This document shows, piece by piece, positions 48,769-61,599 of a stretch of DNA of 64,000 bases. Source of the stretch: Pithys albifrons albifrons. Taxonomy: Eukaryota; Chordata; Aves; Passeriformes; Thamnophilidae. The stretch's first letter is position 1; every line of letters starts with the position of its first letter. The position numbers were made by a program, and so were the translations under genes. The stretch covers positions 106,952,227-107,016,226 of the forward strand of contig NC_092458.1 of NCBI RefSeq assembly GCF_047495875.1, written 5' to 3'. The notes below the pieces were generated by a model. It did not search any database. It was given only the letters and a program-made list of their open reading frames with translations, and was not told the DNA's origin.

Positions 48769-51470
48769 GAAGAAACTCTTGGCAATTGCATTCCACCTCT
48801 CCAAAAGTGTGCTCTGAAGGTGCATACTCATCTGACTGGCAGTGGAGCCTAATCTTAGCTGTATTCCATTTTTAACTGTTCCAGTGAGGTGTTATTGGAC
48901 ACCTACCTGTGTTAAAGCTTGATGTCACTTTAAAGGTACAAACGAGTTCTGAAGTGGTGTATTTACTTGGAGACTGGATATTGGATGGAACTGCTAGTGA
49001 TGACACACCCACATTTTCTTGCTAAATTTTATTAGCAAATCGTGGAGTGGTGTGTGTTTAAAATACAAAGGGAGTGTGACCAAAGGTTTGAGATAACGTG
49101 GTACTGTAGCTATTGCCAGGTCCAATATATTTACTTTAACTGTGAAGCAGTATTAACGCACAGAGCACTGGCAGTGCTCAGCTTACATTTATTTATTAGT
49201 TTGAGCCATTTGAGCATTTAAGCACCTTTCTAAAAGGCATGTTGCAGCTTGAATGAGACTTAGGCATTCACTTGATTCTTCTGCTGTTCATAACAGCATA
49301 ATGGTATTGCTGAGGCTCCATGGAAAACTGTCTCACGTTTCACGAAACCTTACTGAAATCATAGCTCTTGCCAATGTAGTTACTTGGTGTGTCTCCAAGG
49401 GCTTAATTCCTGATCTGGCTGCGATGGTTAACATGCAGGTGCTGCTGTTCTACCACTGATGTTCTCCACAGAGAACAAGGGTGTATTGCCAAATAGTCAT
49501 ACCTCCCCTGCCTTATTTTAAAAATGTGCTAATTTTATGTGTCTTAAAAGCCACACCTTGTCTGTCTTCCCTGGAATTTGACCAACATGAATTTCACTGC
49601 TGTGTGTCTTCAAGTGTGTGACATCTGAAGGATCCCAAGCTATGCTGTTTTCAGGGAGAAAGAGTGGAACAGAAGGGATGTTCTGGATGACGTCTAATTC
49701 CTGTAATCCTAGTAAATGACAATTGACCCATCGCCTTCGTACTTTTTAGCTCATATCTCTGGTTTAAGTTTTGTCATATCCCCATTCTAAACCAAACAGA
49801 GGTTGTACCTGTCTATTGGGAAGGAAACAGTGTGTGTAACTCAGGATTTGAGGTGGCACTTCATAGGACTCTGTGTTAGGCAAATAGTTTGCTATCCAGC
49901 TATTTTGAAAATGCATGAGGAGAAAAAAATTACTGGTCTGAAAAATCCCCAAATTGTTGATGGTTCTCTCTCTTTGGAGGGATAAATTGATACTTAAAAG
50001 GCCAGTTGAATTCTTCTATCTATGTAGAACTTTACAATAAAAACATGTCATTCAGCTAAGACTGGCTTCAACATCCACCAGCCCAGTCTTCCTCAGGTAA
50101 GTTCCAGTATCAGGTGGTTCTAAGGATTTTCTTGTCTTCTCCAGAATAATTTTGTTTGTATTAACCTTGCCAAGATAAAGTATGGGGCTTAGATTTATTG
50201 TTTTAACCTATGACTGTATTAAAATAGGCTTATTACTCTCCTGGCAGTAGACCTGATTTATGTCACTGCCATAAATCAGTTGTGCTGATTCAGCTGTTTG
50301 CATAGCTATTGTCTAAACGTATCTTTGAAATAATCCAATTAAAAACCTCTTAAATTGAATCATAGCTGCACACAGCATTCCATCAGCATTGTTCAACTTG
50401 ACAGAGGATTCCCAAAATACTGCTAACATCTGTTTAATTTCCCTGAGTTGAAAGCCAAAGTGCTTTTTTTTTTATTTGGAGATCATTTTTGTGCCTCTTT
50501 GAAAGTGACCCTACCTAAGTCTGTGTGGAAGTTCCAGTAGCTAAAACTCCTGTGGTGAAAGAAATGCCTTTCCAGTGAAACCATGGATGAATGCCAGTAT
50601 GCAGTACAGTCCTCAGCTGCTGTTTGGAGCCTTTGCTTTGCAGATATAAATGTCTGTGTTCAACACATACTCCAGTGTCTTTAGAATCAATGTGACCTTT
50701 CCTTCTACCCTGCTGTGAATTCATCTCAAAACCTGCTGGAGTTACAGCAGGGCTTTAGTCTTCATGTCTTTAATGCACTGTGTAAAACAAGCAGACCTGT
50801 GTGAAAACAGAACCACATCACAGTCAAGTTAAATGATTAAAAGCTTTTTGCAGTTTTGGGATAAGTCCCAAGGAGTGTGGGAGTGACTTTAAACTGATAA
50901 ACTCTCAAGGCAAATAAATTAAGTACTGCTTTTGTTTCACATACTCCTTCATTCTGGAGGAGTTAAATTTCCTTCAGCATTTATCTGGGAATTGGAAGGG
51001 AAGGGTGAGTTGTTTACTTGTAAAAAAATTCACAAAAGGGTATTTATTCAGATTTCTATACAGGTTGGGATTTTAGTAGAGAAGTTACTGTACATTGGAT
51101 ACCTGACAATGCATCCTTATTTATTAAAGAACTTTTCTGAATTCTGCAAATTATTTATTTTGTACCTTTTAATAATGTATTTTGGCACAAACCATGACAT
51201 TTTAAAGATGAGTCCACTTACCAAAAACCTTTCTTTAAACAAATTGTTATTTGAAGGCTGAAATCTTTCTATAATCCTTGAAATCTATGGTTGCCTGTGG
51301 TGTCAGGTGTGTAACAAACTTCTGTAGCTACATCTTGTTTTGTGAGGTGAAATTCTGAAAGTACTGAGGCCTCAACAGTTCCTGAATTGTTTCCCAGTGC
51401 AGATGATGAAGTGCATTTTATAAATAACATTTTAGAATGTTTTTAATAAAAGAATTTCTATCCCTTGGAC
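48769..51470 (+). other. HSPA13: HSPA13 3' UTR (extent inferred)
   Basis: Non-coding sequence after the HSPA13 stop. AATAAA signals lie at 50036-50041 and 51445-51450, so two transcript ends about 1.3 and 2.7 kb past the stop are plausible. Long 3' UTRs are usual for this gene in other vertebrates. No other gene is seen within it. Confidence 0.6.
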
Positions 51471-51889
51471 ATGTCTTTCACTTTCTCAAGCAAATTCTCT
51501 GTCTTCAAATTCCTTTGGAGGGTAAAGGATGAGGTTGTTTTCAGTTGTGAGAAAGTTTCTACATCTATGACATCTTGGGAAACAGAAGGTTTGAAGAGCC
51601 TGAACAGTCCTAGTGTTTCATAAATGAATGCGTCAAAACTGGCAAAAAGCAGGACTGTGTCTGTTCCTGTGAGGGAAAGGAGGGGTTTCCCCACAACTTG
51701 GTTCCAGTTTGTCCTGTGATAGTATGGGCAACAAGCAGGACTGAGGCAAGCAGGACCTGAGATGATGAAGGATTTTTGAATGCTGTGGGGAAGGAAGTTG
51801 AAGCAGCGCATAAGCAGGTTCTGCTCCATGCTCCTACCTGTGAAAACTGGAGTCATGGTGCCCTTCTGAGCCTTGTTCTCACTTCTCAC
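51458..51889 (-). other. unrecognised 143-codon open frame
   Basis: This open frame lies on the minus strand between the end of HSPA13 and a CR1 copy, overlapping the distal HSPA13 polyadenylation signal. I recognise no family. It has no clear splice sites or promoter. It may be a chance frame or CR1-flanking junk; it is recorded only because it is long for this AT-rich area. Confidence 0.15.
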
Positions 51890-51915
51890 AGATCTGCTCT
51901 GGTCCCTTGGGCATC

Positions 51916-52680
51916 ATAGAATCGATTGGGTTGGAAAAGATCTCTGAGATCATGGAGTCCAACCCTTTGTCCAACTCTAGTCCATTTACTAGATCATGGC
52001 ACTCAGCGCCATGTCCAATCTGCGTTTAAAAATCTCTAGGGATGGTGAATTCACCACCTCTCTGGGCAGCCCATTCCAATGCCTGATTACTCTCTCTGGA
52101 AAGAATTTTTTTCTGAAATCCAACTTAAATTTCCCCTGGCAGAGCTTGAGTCCGTGCCCCCTTGTCCTATTGCTGAGTGCCTGCGAGAAGAGACCAGCCC
52201 CCACCTGGCTAGAACTTCCCTTCAGGTAGTTACAGACAGTGATGAGGTCACCTCTGAGTCTCCTCTTCTCCAGGCTAAACAACCCCAGCTCCCTCAGCCT
52301 CTCCCCATAGGGCTTGTGCTCCAGTCCCTTCACCAGCCTTGTTGCTCTTCTCTGGACTCGCTCCAGCACCTCGATATCCTTTCTCAACTGAGGGTCCCAG
52401 AACTGAACACAGTACTCAAGGTGTGGCCTCACCAACGCAGAGTACAGGGGAAGGATCACTTCCCTGGTCCTGCTGGCCACGCTATTTTTGATCCAGGACA
52501 GGATCCCATTGGCCTTTTTGGCCACCTGGGCACACTGTTGGCTCATGTTGAGCTTCCTGTCAATTAGTACCCTTTCTGCCTGGCTGCTCTCCAGCCACTC
52601 TGTGCCCAGCCTGTAGCGCTGCAGGGGGTTGTTGTGGCCAAAGTGCAGGACCCGGCACTTGGCCTTATTAAACTCCCACC
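51916..52680 (-). mobile_element. CR1 LINE, 5'-truncated, long open C-terminal frame
   Basis: Read on the minus strand, the ORF2 C-terminal frame is open for 185 codons (52546-51989). It contains [50 protein letters not shown] and [14 protein letters not shown]. The tail TTCCAACCCAATCGATTCTATGA is at 51916. Its lack of internal stops marks it as one of the youngest CR1 copies here. It is truncated near 52680 and so cannot mobilise itself. Confidence 0.95.
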
Positions 52681-55181
52681 CTTGCTTTCCCTAACTCAAG
52701 CAACCTGGCTGGAAAAGGAGTTCAAGAGAAGCTGCTCATCAAGGAGATGAATAGTTGGGTCCCTCACACTGTCTCCAACCAAGGGAAAGTCACCAGCCCA
52801 GAGAAAACAGCCCCAAGCACCTTCTCGGGACTCTCAGCAGGTGGTGGGTGTCCCTGAGGGGCTGAGCCTTTCTTGGGTGATGGGTGCCTGTGACTGGTCC
52901 TGCAGGACAAGACTGATCCCTAAATACCCTGAAGGCTCAAGGGAATTCCTGTTTGGAGGAGAAAGGGGAGGAGGGGGGATGTAAGCTGAGCTGGCCAGCA
53001 GGGCTACAGGGCTTTTTGCTGACAAGGGAGTTGGCTGGTGCTGTGGTGTTTTGGTGGGCTGGGTACTGCAAAACCTGACCTAATACTGAACTCGGTCAGG
53101 TGGTCCTTCTTTGTTTCTTACAGTGCCTCTGACATCAGGTGTGTGAGGCAAGGAGAGGCTGCAAACCCTGGGTGATGTGCTTAATGGAAAGTGCCTTTCC
53201 CTGCCTGCCCTAAGCCTGTGGGGGTTTAGTTTGGTAAGATGCTGCATGGAAACAGCAGGGGCATACCATGCTGCTTCTGCCTCCACTGCACCTCCTTTTT
53301 CATAGCTATGGTTTAATGTGAGGGGCACAGCTTACTGAATGAGAAGGAAAGCCCACCTGGCTTTGCTGACTCTCAATCAGCATTTTCTTTTCACTCTACC
53401 TTTTCAATTGTTCAGCTGCAGTCTGAAGCTGAAAGGCCACGTCAGCCTGGCAGTAAGCACAGAAAACCCTCCTCTCCACAAATACTGCTAAAGAAAGAAA
53501 GTAAAAATATTCCCATGCACTGATGCCAGTCCTGAGATTACTTTCTCTGGACCTTGCAACAGGGATTGGTCTCTGAAGTACTGAAGTCTGCCTCTCCTAG
53601 CCTTACACCTCAATCTTACTAATCACTTCAGGAATGGCACTTCCTTCAGTGCTTTCCAGTACCTCTGCAATATTTTGGGCAAGGATAGGTTTGGAGGGCA
53701 GCAGGAAGGATGGGGACAAAGCTGGGCGATGCAGAGCTGCAGAAGAGCCTTCCTGTGGCACTGTGAATGTTGCAGGGAAGGTAAATGTAGGTAGAAAAAT
53801 GTTCTGCTCAGTTGGGAAGGTACTGCGGGCCTCATTTGGGAGGAGAAAAAAGAGGAAAAGAGATGAAAAGCAGAAAACTGTTCTGTTTCTTGAGAAATAT
53901 TTTCTAACACCCATCTCTCCAGGACTTTCACAACATAATAGTTACTTGGGCTGGGTTGTTCCTAGTCTTCAAACCATTCTATGCTTCTCATAGTTTTAGG
54001 GGAGTGATAGTATCTTGAGTTGTGTTTTGCAGCCAATTAAACTGGACAGTATTTTTTGCAATGTAAGAGGACAGGCTTGCTTTTTTACCTTCTCGAAAGG
54101 AGAAAGAAACCGTTCACATTCACTGCAGTAGAATCACAGCCTTGAGGAACTCTGAATTTCAGAGAGCCTCCACCACCTTTCAAAAACAGAAAAAGTGTTT
54201 TTCTTGCTATTGGGCAAGAAATTAAGATCATACTTGACATAAGCTATGTGTCAGTGCTAAACTAATATAACAGGGCTGTTGCCTGGAACTTTAAAAAAAC
54301 AACCACAAACAAGGGACCTGAATAAAGCAATTGATGGGGATCTTATCTTAAAAAACTAAAATTCATCAATTGGTTGAATTGGTATTAAATTGGAAGAGCT
54401 TCAGGAATTGTAATAAAAATGAAAATTATAATTTATGTTGTCCTATGGAAGAACAGGCACATTTGATAGGCACTTTCAGTAAATGTACATAACCTGTCCT
54501 GCTGCTGTAATTAGTATTGAAGTTTACTTTAAAATTTACTAGCAAAGAGGCACCTGCACCTGACTGCATTTTTCTGGGATTCTTTCATGAGGGGATTTTG
54601 TAATGCACAGTTAGATACGTAAGATGTGGTTTCCAATTATTCAGAAATCACAAGGTCAAAAGGCACATTTGTGGCCTCAAGAGCTACCTAAGAATATGTA
54701 TAAATATTCATGTCTAAAAAACCAGCCCCAAGTGACACCTGTCTGTATGTCCACACAACAAGCAGTTTTGTTTTTCTTGAATGTATAATCTTAATAAGAA
54801 TGTGTTAACTAAATGAGCATAATGTCAGAGCAGTTTAATTAAGTACTATTTGTTAATTAAGATCAACCTGTGAATAGCAAGATTATTTTTCAATCAGTCT
54901 TTACTAGTGCAACAGTTAACATCTGCCATGAAAATTACTACTTCATTACGTTGTCCCAGTGCCAACATGATCAAAACAAGTATTTGTATAAAATTTGGAA
55001 GTTATTTTAAGAAACTGATCAATATATACAGATTGTAGCTGTAGTAAACAGCAATGCTGCCAGAAGCTCTTGAGTAAGCTCTTAAGTAAGATATTTTATA
55101 AGGAACATATAATATTGCATCTATATATGTAGAATGCCAGAGATCCCGAGTGTTCCTTAAGAATTCCTTCATTAGTTTTCT
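52681..55181. other. intergenic spacer between HSPA13 and ABCC13 ends
   Basis: No gene is recognised. The frames at 53603-53993 occur on both strands and lack motifs. The right part (54000-55180) is AT-rich and would include any ABCC13 3' UTR on the minus strand. Confidence 0.5.
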
Positions 55182-55293
55182 TTATTTTCTTATCCCATCC
55201 TCTGAAATCATTTCAGTAAAGGCACCTTTTTGTTGCAACAAATTCTGTGGTGTACCATATTCTAGTATTCTTCCTGTGTCCAGAACAAGCACT
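55182..55293 (-). pseudogene. ABCC13: ABCC13 terminal exon (end of NBD2)
   Basis: After the acceptor TTCTGTATTGTAG, one base completes an Arg codon. The frame then reads VLVLDTGRILEYGTP and QNLLQQKG, and ends GIRK with TAA. This matches the ABCC C-terminus (VIVLDKGxIxEYGxPxxLL). The exon is still fully open. The stop codon overlaps an AATAAA (55180-55185). Confidence 0.9.
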
Positions 55294-55788
55294 CTACAAT
55301 ACAGAAGAGAAAGGTAAGAGAAGAGGAAAAATCAGCTCTTCAACCGTATTTTCCAGTCATAATACAGATATCTCTGGATAATGGAAACACTTATTTAGAA
55401 GAAATATCATTGCACAAGATAATTCATTGGCTTCTAAAGCTAGGAACTCCTACAGTAAAAAACAAAGCCTTTTGAAAAGGGCATTTTTGTTTAATTGATA
55501 AAAATGCTACAGTATAGTCCATTCAATCTAGAGAATTAAGTGGTGTTACTAGTAGCTTCTATCTGTCTCAGCAGCAAAATTAGTAAAACTAATTCTGTAA
55601 TCAGAAGGGGGAAACAGAACACAGGCTATCAATATTTAATTAACATTGATGCTCAAGTTTTTCATACCTTGAATTACAAAGATACAAAGACATCAAGGTA
55701 AAAAGTGTTGGGAGTGCAAAACTCAGTAATTAAAATTCAGTCAGTTCAAGGAAGCTGTTCAATTTTCACATGGCTTATCAAAACTTAC

Positions 55789-56230
<442 letters not shown>

Positions 56231-56794
56231 CTGTTAAAAAAACAGTTGAGAAGGGCAAGTCAGGCACATGGAGGATGAGGACAAGATAAAGCTGAGATTA
56301 TTGGGAAGCCTATCTGTACTGTCTTTCCTAATGATGCTTTCTGAACAGTGAAATATGTTCACCTTGTTTTGGAAGTTTTATTTCTTCTCGCTTAGTGTAT
56401 CAATAGTAGTAAAGGTGTGACTCTTCAACACTGGTGGCTGAACTTTGTAGTGTAAACCTATTCCTGTCTTTAGTTTCTATACTCACATTATAATGGGTAC
56501 TCTGATTAAGCCAGACTGAATGGCAAACCACTTTAATAATTTTCAGTATAACAGTTTGGATAGTCCTATATGTTAGCTGTGGTATGTGCCTCCTAGAAAC
56601 ATTCTCCTGCAAATGATCTGTCAAAAAAATTCAGGCAGATATTCAGCACTCTCCATTTAAGACCCTGCCCCTTTACTGCTGAAAGCTTCAGTAACCTTTC
56701 AAGTGTCTCCCTCCTTGCATAACTATGGGTTAATGTTTTAAAAGAAAAAACTGAGTTGCTTTGCCTATGCAAATAAGCAAAGGGATAAACTCTT

Positions 56795-56860
56795 TGGAGG
56801 TTGGTGGGGTTTTGATTTTTTTTGTTTTGTTTTGGGTTGTTGTTGTTGTTTGTTTTCTTC
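56795..56860 (+). repeat. T/G-rich simple repeat with GTT units
   Basis: TTTTGTTTTGTTTTGGG followed by GTTGTTGTTGTTG, in the ABCC13 intron between NBD2 exons. Confidence 0.8.
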
Positions 56861-57098
56861 CGGTTTGATTTTTTGAGAAAGATTTAAATTAATGAGCACT
56901 TTTCTACTAGATCTAATTAGGTGCTGCATGAATTGCACCACCATGCTTCCCTTCTTTATACTTTCTTGTATACTTGAGCTAAAAATAGTCTGTTTCCTTG
57001 CCTTCCCATATTGCACAGGCCATAGGACTTTATACAGTTGTGACCAGTTAGTCACCTCAAAGAAACTGGCACAACCAGAATAATTCTGCTTACAATCA

Positions 57099-57377
<279 letters not shown>

Positions 57378-58124
57378 CTAAATCACAACTGAATGTGAGT
57401 GCACAATTACCAACACAATCCTAAAACAGTCTGCCATAAATCCTTACATAACAGAAGGAACTGGGACAAATAATCTTGGAAATGGATCTCTGCAAGGGAA
57501 ATTGTAACAGTCTGAAGCTGGTGAATGGAAGCACAAAACTCATGTTGGGTCTCTGTAAGTTCACCTCTTTTTTTTAGGGTGAAATGTACAGGGCAGGAGA
57601 TTTCTTGTGCATTCACTGTGCTCTGGTTCTGTGGCTCACTAAAGACCTGTCCAACATGTGGCAACTGCCACAACATATGAATTATTACTATTGCTCAGTT
57701 TGTGAAGCACTGGGTAGTACACTCATAATAAAAAACGAATAACAATTAGAAGGCTATGATTCTAAGTTAAATATGAATAGAGACATGGAGAAAATATTAC
57801 CAGGGTTAAAGCTCCAAAAAAAGCTAGAAAAAACCCAAAACCTTTCTTTGCAAAAGGTCAGATAAATTTATTATAAATGATGTTAACATCACCCATGCAC
57901 AAAAATGTTTGTATGAGTGGCATTCAGGGAATGTGCAAAAAGTCTTCAGGTGACCATTAAATTTGTGTTCTAGGTTTTACTTTATACTAGGGCATTTCAG
58001 TGTAAATCAGTTTACCAGCATGAACAAAATCCTAATGATATGTGAATTAAGAGTTTCTTGTTCTGAAGTAAGCAAGGACAGCTTTACATGACAGACCATA
58101 GCAGATTAATTTCAATACATATTA

Positions 58125-58613
<489 letters not shown>

Positions 58614-58714
58614 CTGAAACAGAAAGTGTGATGATACAGACTCTATGTTACATATTCTAGATGAATAATTATATAGAGTACTATGATACAGTGAATTCAG
58701 TTTCACAGTTTTCA

Positions 58715-59340
58715 ATCCAGTTCTCCCTTAGGAGATGTACAGCCTGTGCCTGACTCAGGGGGATCCTTCCCTAAAGCAAACAATAAATAACAGCAGAGGA
58801 AAAGGGACACCCCACACAGACCAGTATGACCAAGTGAATGCCATTTATTACACACTGCACCTGGTTTATATAGGGTTAAGGCTACATTCAGTTGGCTAAA
58901 TTGAATCTCACACCACCTAACTGCAAACTGTAATAGGTTATAATCCATATCTCACAGGTCCAATCTTTTGGTGAACTCATCCTGAGTGTTTTCAAGAACA
59001 CCTCCAGAGTCTTGTGGGAGACATGAGGAGTTCTCATGAGAAACCGCCGGGGAGTTGCTAAGAACTCCCGAGAAGAGATATCTCATACAATGGTCTGCAG
59101 CAGCTGTGGCCTTGTTTATTCTTAGTTGCTTTCAGTATCACAGGGTCTTATATAGATCTGAATTGCTCACCCTTGATTTTTCTGTACCTACACTTCCCAT
59201 TTCTTCTCCTTTTTTTTCCTGCACTCCTCAGCTCAAACCAATGACTCTAAACTAGGTCTCGCCTGGTGTTCCTTGATCCCAAGCCCAAAGTTGATTAGCC
59301 CTAACCTGTCAGTGTATTTCTCTGCATAAACATTCAGCAC
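58715..59340 (-). mobile_element. two LTR-like promoter segments on the minus strand
   Basis: Two sets of retroviral-type core signals occur on the minus strand. The first is TATATAAG (59147-59154) with AATAAA (59115-59120). The second is TATATAAACC (about 58864-58874) with AATAAA (about 58848-58853). Each set keeps the LTR-like U3-R spacing. No viral coding sequence is attached. The borders are not resolved; these could be two solo LTRs or one rearranged copy. They lie upstream of, and in the same orientation as, the ABCC13 NBD2 exons. Confidence 0.45.
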
Positions 59341-59859
59341 AATGGACAAGAGATTTAATTTCAAATTTGGATTTCTTCCTTAAAACTGCCAAGTTCATAA
59401 ATAATTATCTCAGTTTCTTACAGGGATAAGAATTTCTACATATATTTCTAAAAAATACTTTTTCCTTTTCTCATTTTTTTTACTCTTTTCTTCACTTAAC
59501 ATCTTTCCTATTCAACATCATCTTGCTGCATCTCATAGTGAAGTCTCCTTATCTATTTTTTCTTTTATTTTTTAAAATATTCTAATCCCAGATGACATAT
59601 GCACATTTTCTATAAAACTGCTGGTTTCTATTATCTGAAGAAGAAATTGTCCTAGTGTTCAGACATAATCTATGCATTCATTACAAAGAGTGGTAGATAA
59701 ACTGCTCTTGTCCTTCTGTTTCTCAGTGGCTTTACTCTGACTAAAGGTAAACACAAAGTTGTGGAATTCTCCAGGGGAAGGTTCAATCACAGATGCAGAA
59801 CTGCTGCAAAACACCTGTTTGAGATGAGGCTGTTGTAAAAGGAAACTAAGTTCTCATAC

Positions 59860-60890
59860 ACAACATGCATGCAGTGCCTGGGAAGCAGACAGGGATCCCC
59901 TGGAGAGCACAGAAGCACCACAACAAGGGAGCAGGCCTTGGAATGCATAGATTGGAAGACAGTGGCTGGGGAGGGACAGGGGATGCAGCTTGTTCCTGCG
60001 CCACTGTTTTCTACCACACCCAGCAATTCCCCTTGGGTTATGGGGGCTTCAATCTGCTCCCTGACCCTGTCTTCCAGCTCAGGGGGCTGGGTACCTGAAG
60101 AACTGGTCTTACACTATTAAAGACTGAGGAAAAGAAGGCATTAAATACCTCAGTCTTTCCCTCAGCCTTTGCCACTTTCCCATTCAATAAAGGACTGAGA
60201 TTCTCCTTAGACTTCTTTGTTGCTGATGTTTTTATAGAAAATTTTTTTGTATTTTATGGCAGTAGCCAAATTAAGTTGAAGTTGAGTCTTGGCCCTTATT
60301 TTCTCCCTGCACCATCTCACTACATCATTGTAGTCCCCGTAAGTTGCTGGAGCCTTCTTCCAAAGGTCATAAACTCTTTTTTCCTATTTTTTAACTCCTG
60401 AATTCCAGATAACCTCTGTTCAACCAGGCTGGTTGTCCTCTTCTCCAGCAGTTCACCTTTCAGCAGGTGGGGAAGGGCTGTTCCTGCACGTTTAGTCATT
60501 CCTTCTTCTAGCAAAACCTTTGACATCATTACCCACAGCATTCTCCTGGAGAGTATCCAGTGAACCTGGTTTTATCCCTTTCCCCATTCAAATCCAGTTT
60601 AAAGCCCTCTGAATGATCCCCTCTAACTCCTGCACAAAGACCCTTTCCCCCTCTGAGACAGGTGTACCCCATCCATTGCCAGCAGGCCTGCTGTTGTAGA
60701 GACCAATCCACAATCCAAAAATCCAAAATTCTGCTGGTGGCACTAGGCTTGGTATTGATCTGCTTGCTCATCCTGTTTTTTCCCTTGTCATTCTCTGCAA
60801 CTGGAAGAATAGAAAACACTGCGTTCCTGATCTCTTTACCAGTCATCCCACGGCCCTGAAGTCTTCATTTGCTTCCCAGTGGAGTTTAAC
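59860..60890 (-). mobile_element. CR1 pol fragment (endonuclease-RT linker)
   Basis: On the minus strand the frame around 60395-60260 reads KRVYDLWKKAPATYGDY, then DVVRWCREKIRAKTQLQLNL, then ATAIKYKK. This is the linker between endonuclease and reverse transcriptase in CR1 ORF2. Stops and shifts follow. The upstream part (60600-60420) continues the same region. The outer limits are estimates. Confidence 0.7.
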
Positions 60891-61380
60891 AGAGGGATGC
60901 AAAGATCCAAAGATCTCAATGCATTTCTGATAGAATTCCACTGAAACAAGGCTAGGATGAATTTGGTTCATATTTTGTTTTGGCTTTGTATTTCTTGAAA
61001 TAATTTCTCATGTTTTTAGAGGTTTAGTGTTTGAGAAGACATAGGTAAAAAATACAGACCAAAAATTCATTCCCTTAAAACTCATAGGCAGTTGGGTTCT
61101 ATGCAACAGAAATAGTATAACTGAAACAGTGACATGAGATTCAGGCAGTTTGGATTTGGTTTCTGAGTTTCTAATAGAGGTCTTTAAAACTCCAGTCAGT
61201 TCATAATCTCTCTCCTTCTCTCTATATACATACTATTATAACCTGAGAATTCAAATATATTGTGTTGAGAAATAAATGTTTTAAGGTACTGGGAAGCAAC
61301 ATTGTGATCCAGTCAGCTACTAAAGCAATAAGGAACATGAGAAACAGTCCTGCACTAATTAATGTTTTTATAAAACCAAC

Positions 61381-61560
61381 CATAAAAGGGTCGGGGTCAG
61401 CATGGAGTAAGTTGTCAGATATCCAGATGACTTCAGAACATCCACTTCATGTTCTCTAATGCTCAAAACCTTCCTTTGATACACAGGTTCCCACACAAAG
61501 TTTCCGAATCTAGACAATCAAACAGACATTTTAATAAAACAAGAAAGCAGTGACCATGCT
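61381..61560 (-). pseudogene. ABCC13: ABCC13 TMD1 exon (frameshifted)
   Basis: In the minus-strand frame I read IK-MSV, a TGA, then LSRFGNFVWEP and VYQRKVLSIREHEVDVLKSS, then GYLTTYSML. This aligns with the MRP-family block IKLMNEILNGIKxLKLYAWEP...IRxxELxVLKKSAYL. Small indels within the LKLYAWE motif and the stop show decay. The boundaries are approximate; the exon's 5' part is blurred and the 3' end may be near 61381. Confidence 0.75.
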
Positions 61561-61599
61561 TCAGAAATCCACTTATTCTCCAAGTGTCATTTTCAAATG

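Noticed and set aside
51989..52546. 185-codon frame as a possible host gene
   Set aside because: CR1 ORF2 C-terminus on the minus strand, with the CR1 tail directly downstream.
53603..53993. Opposed frames of about 100-119 codons
   Set aside because: Same region open on both strands, with no domain, promoter or splice evidence.
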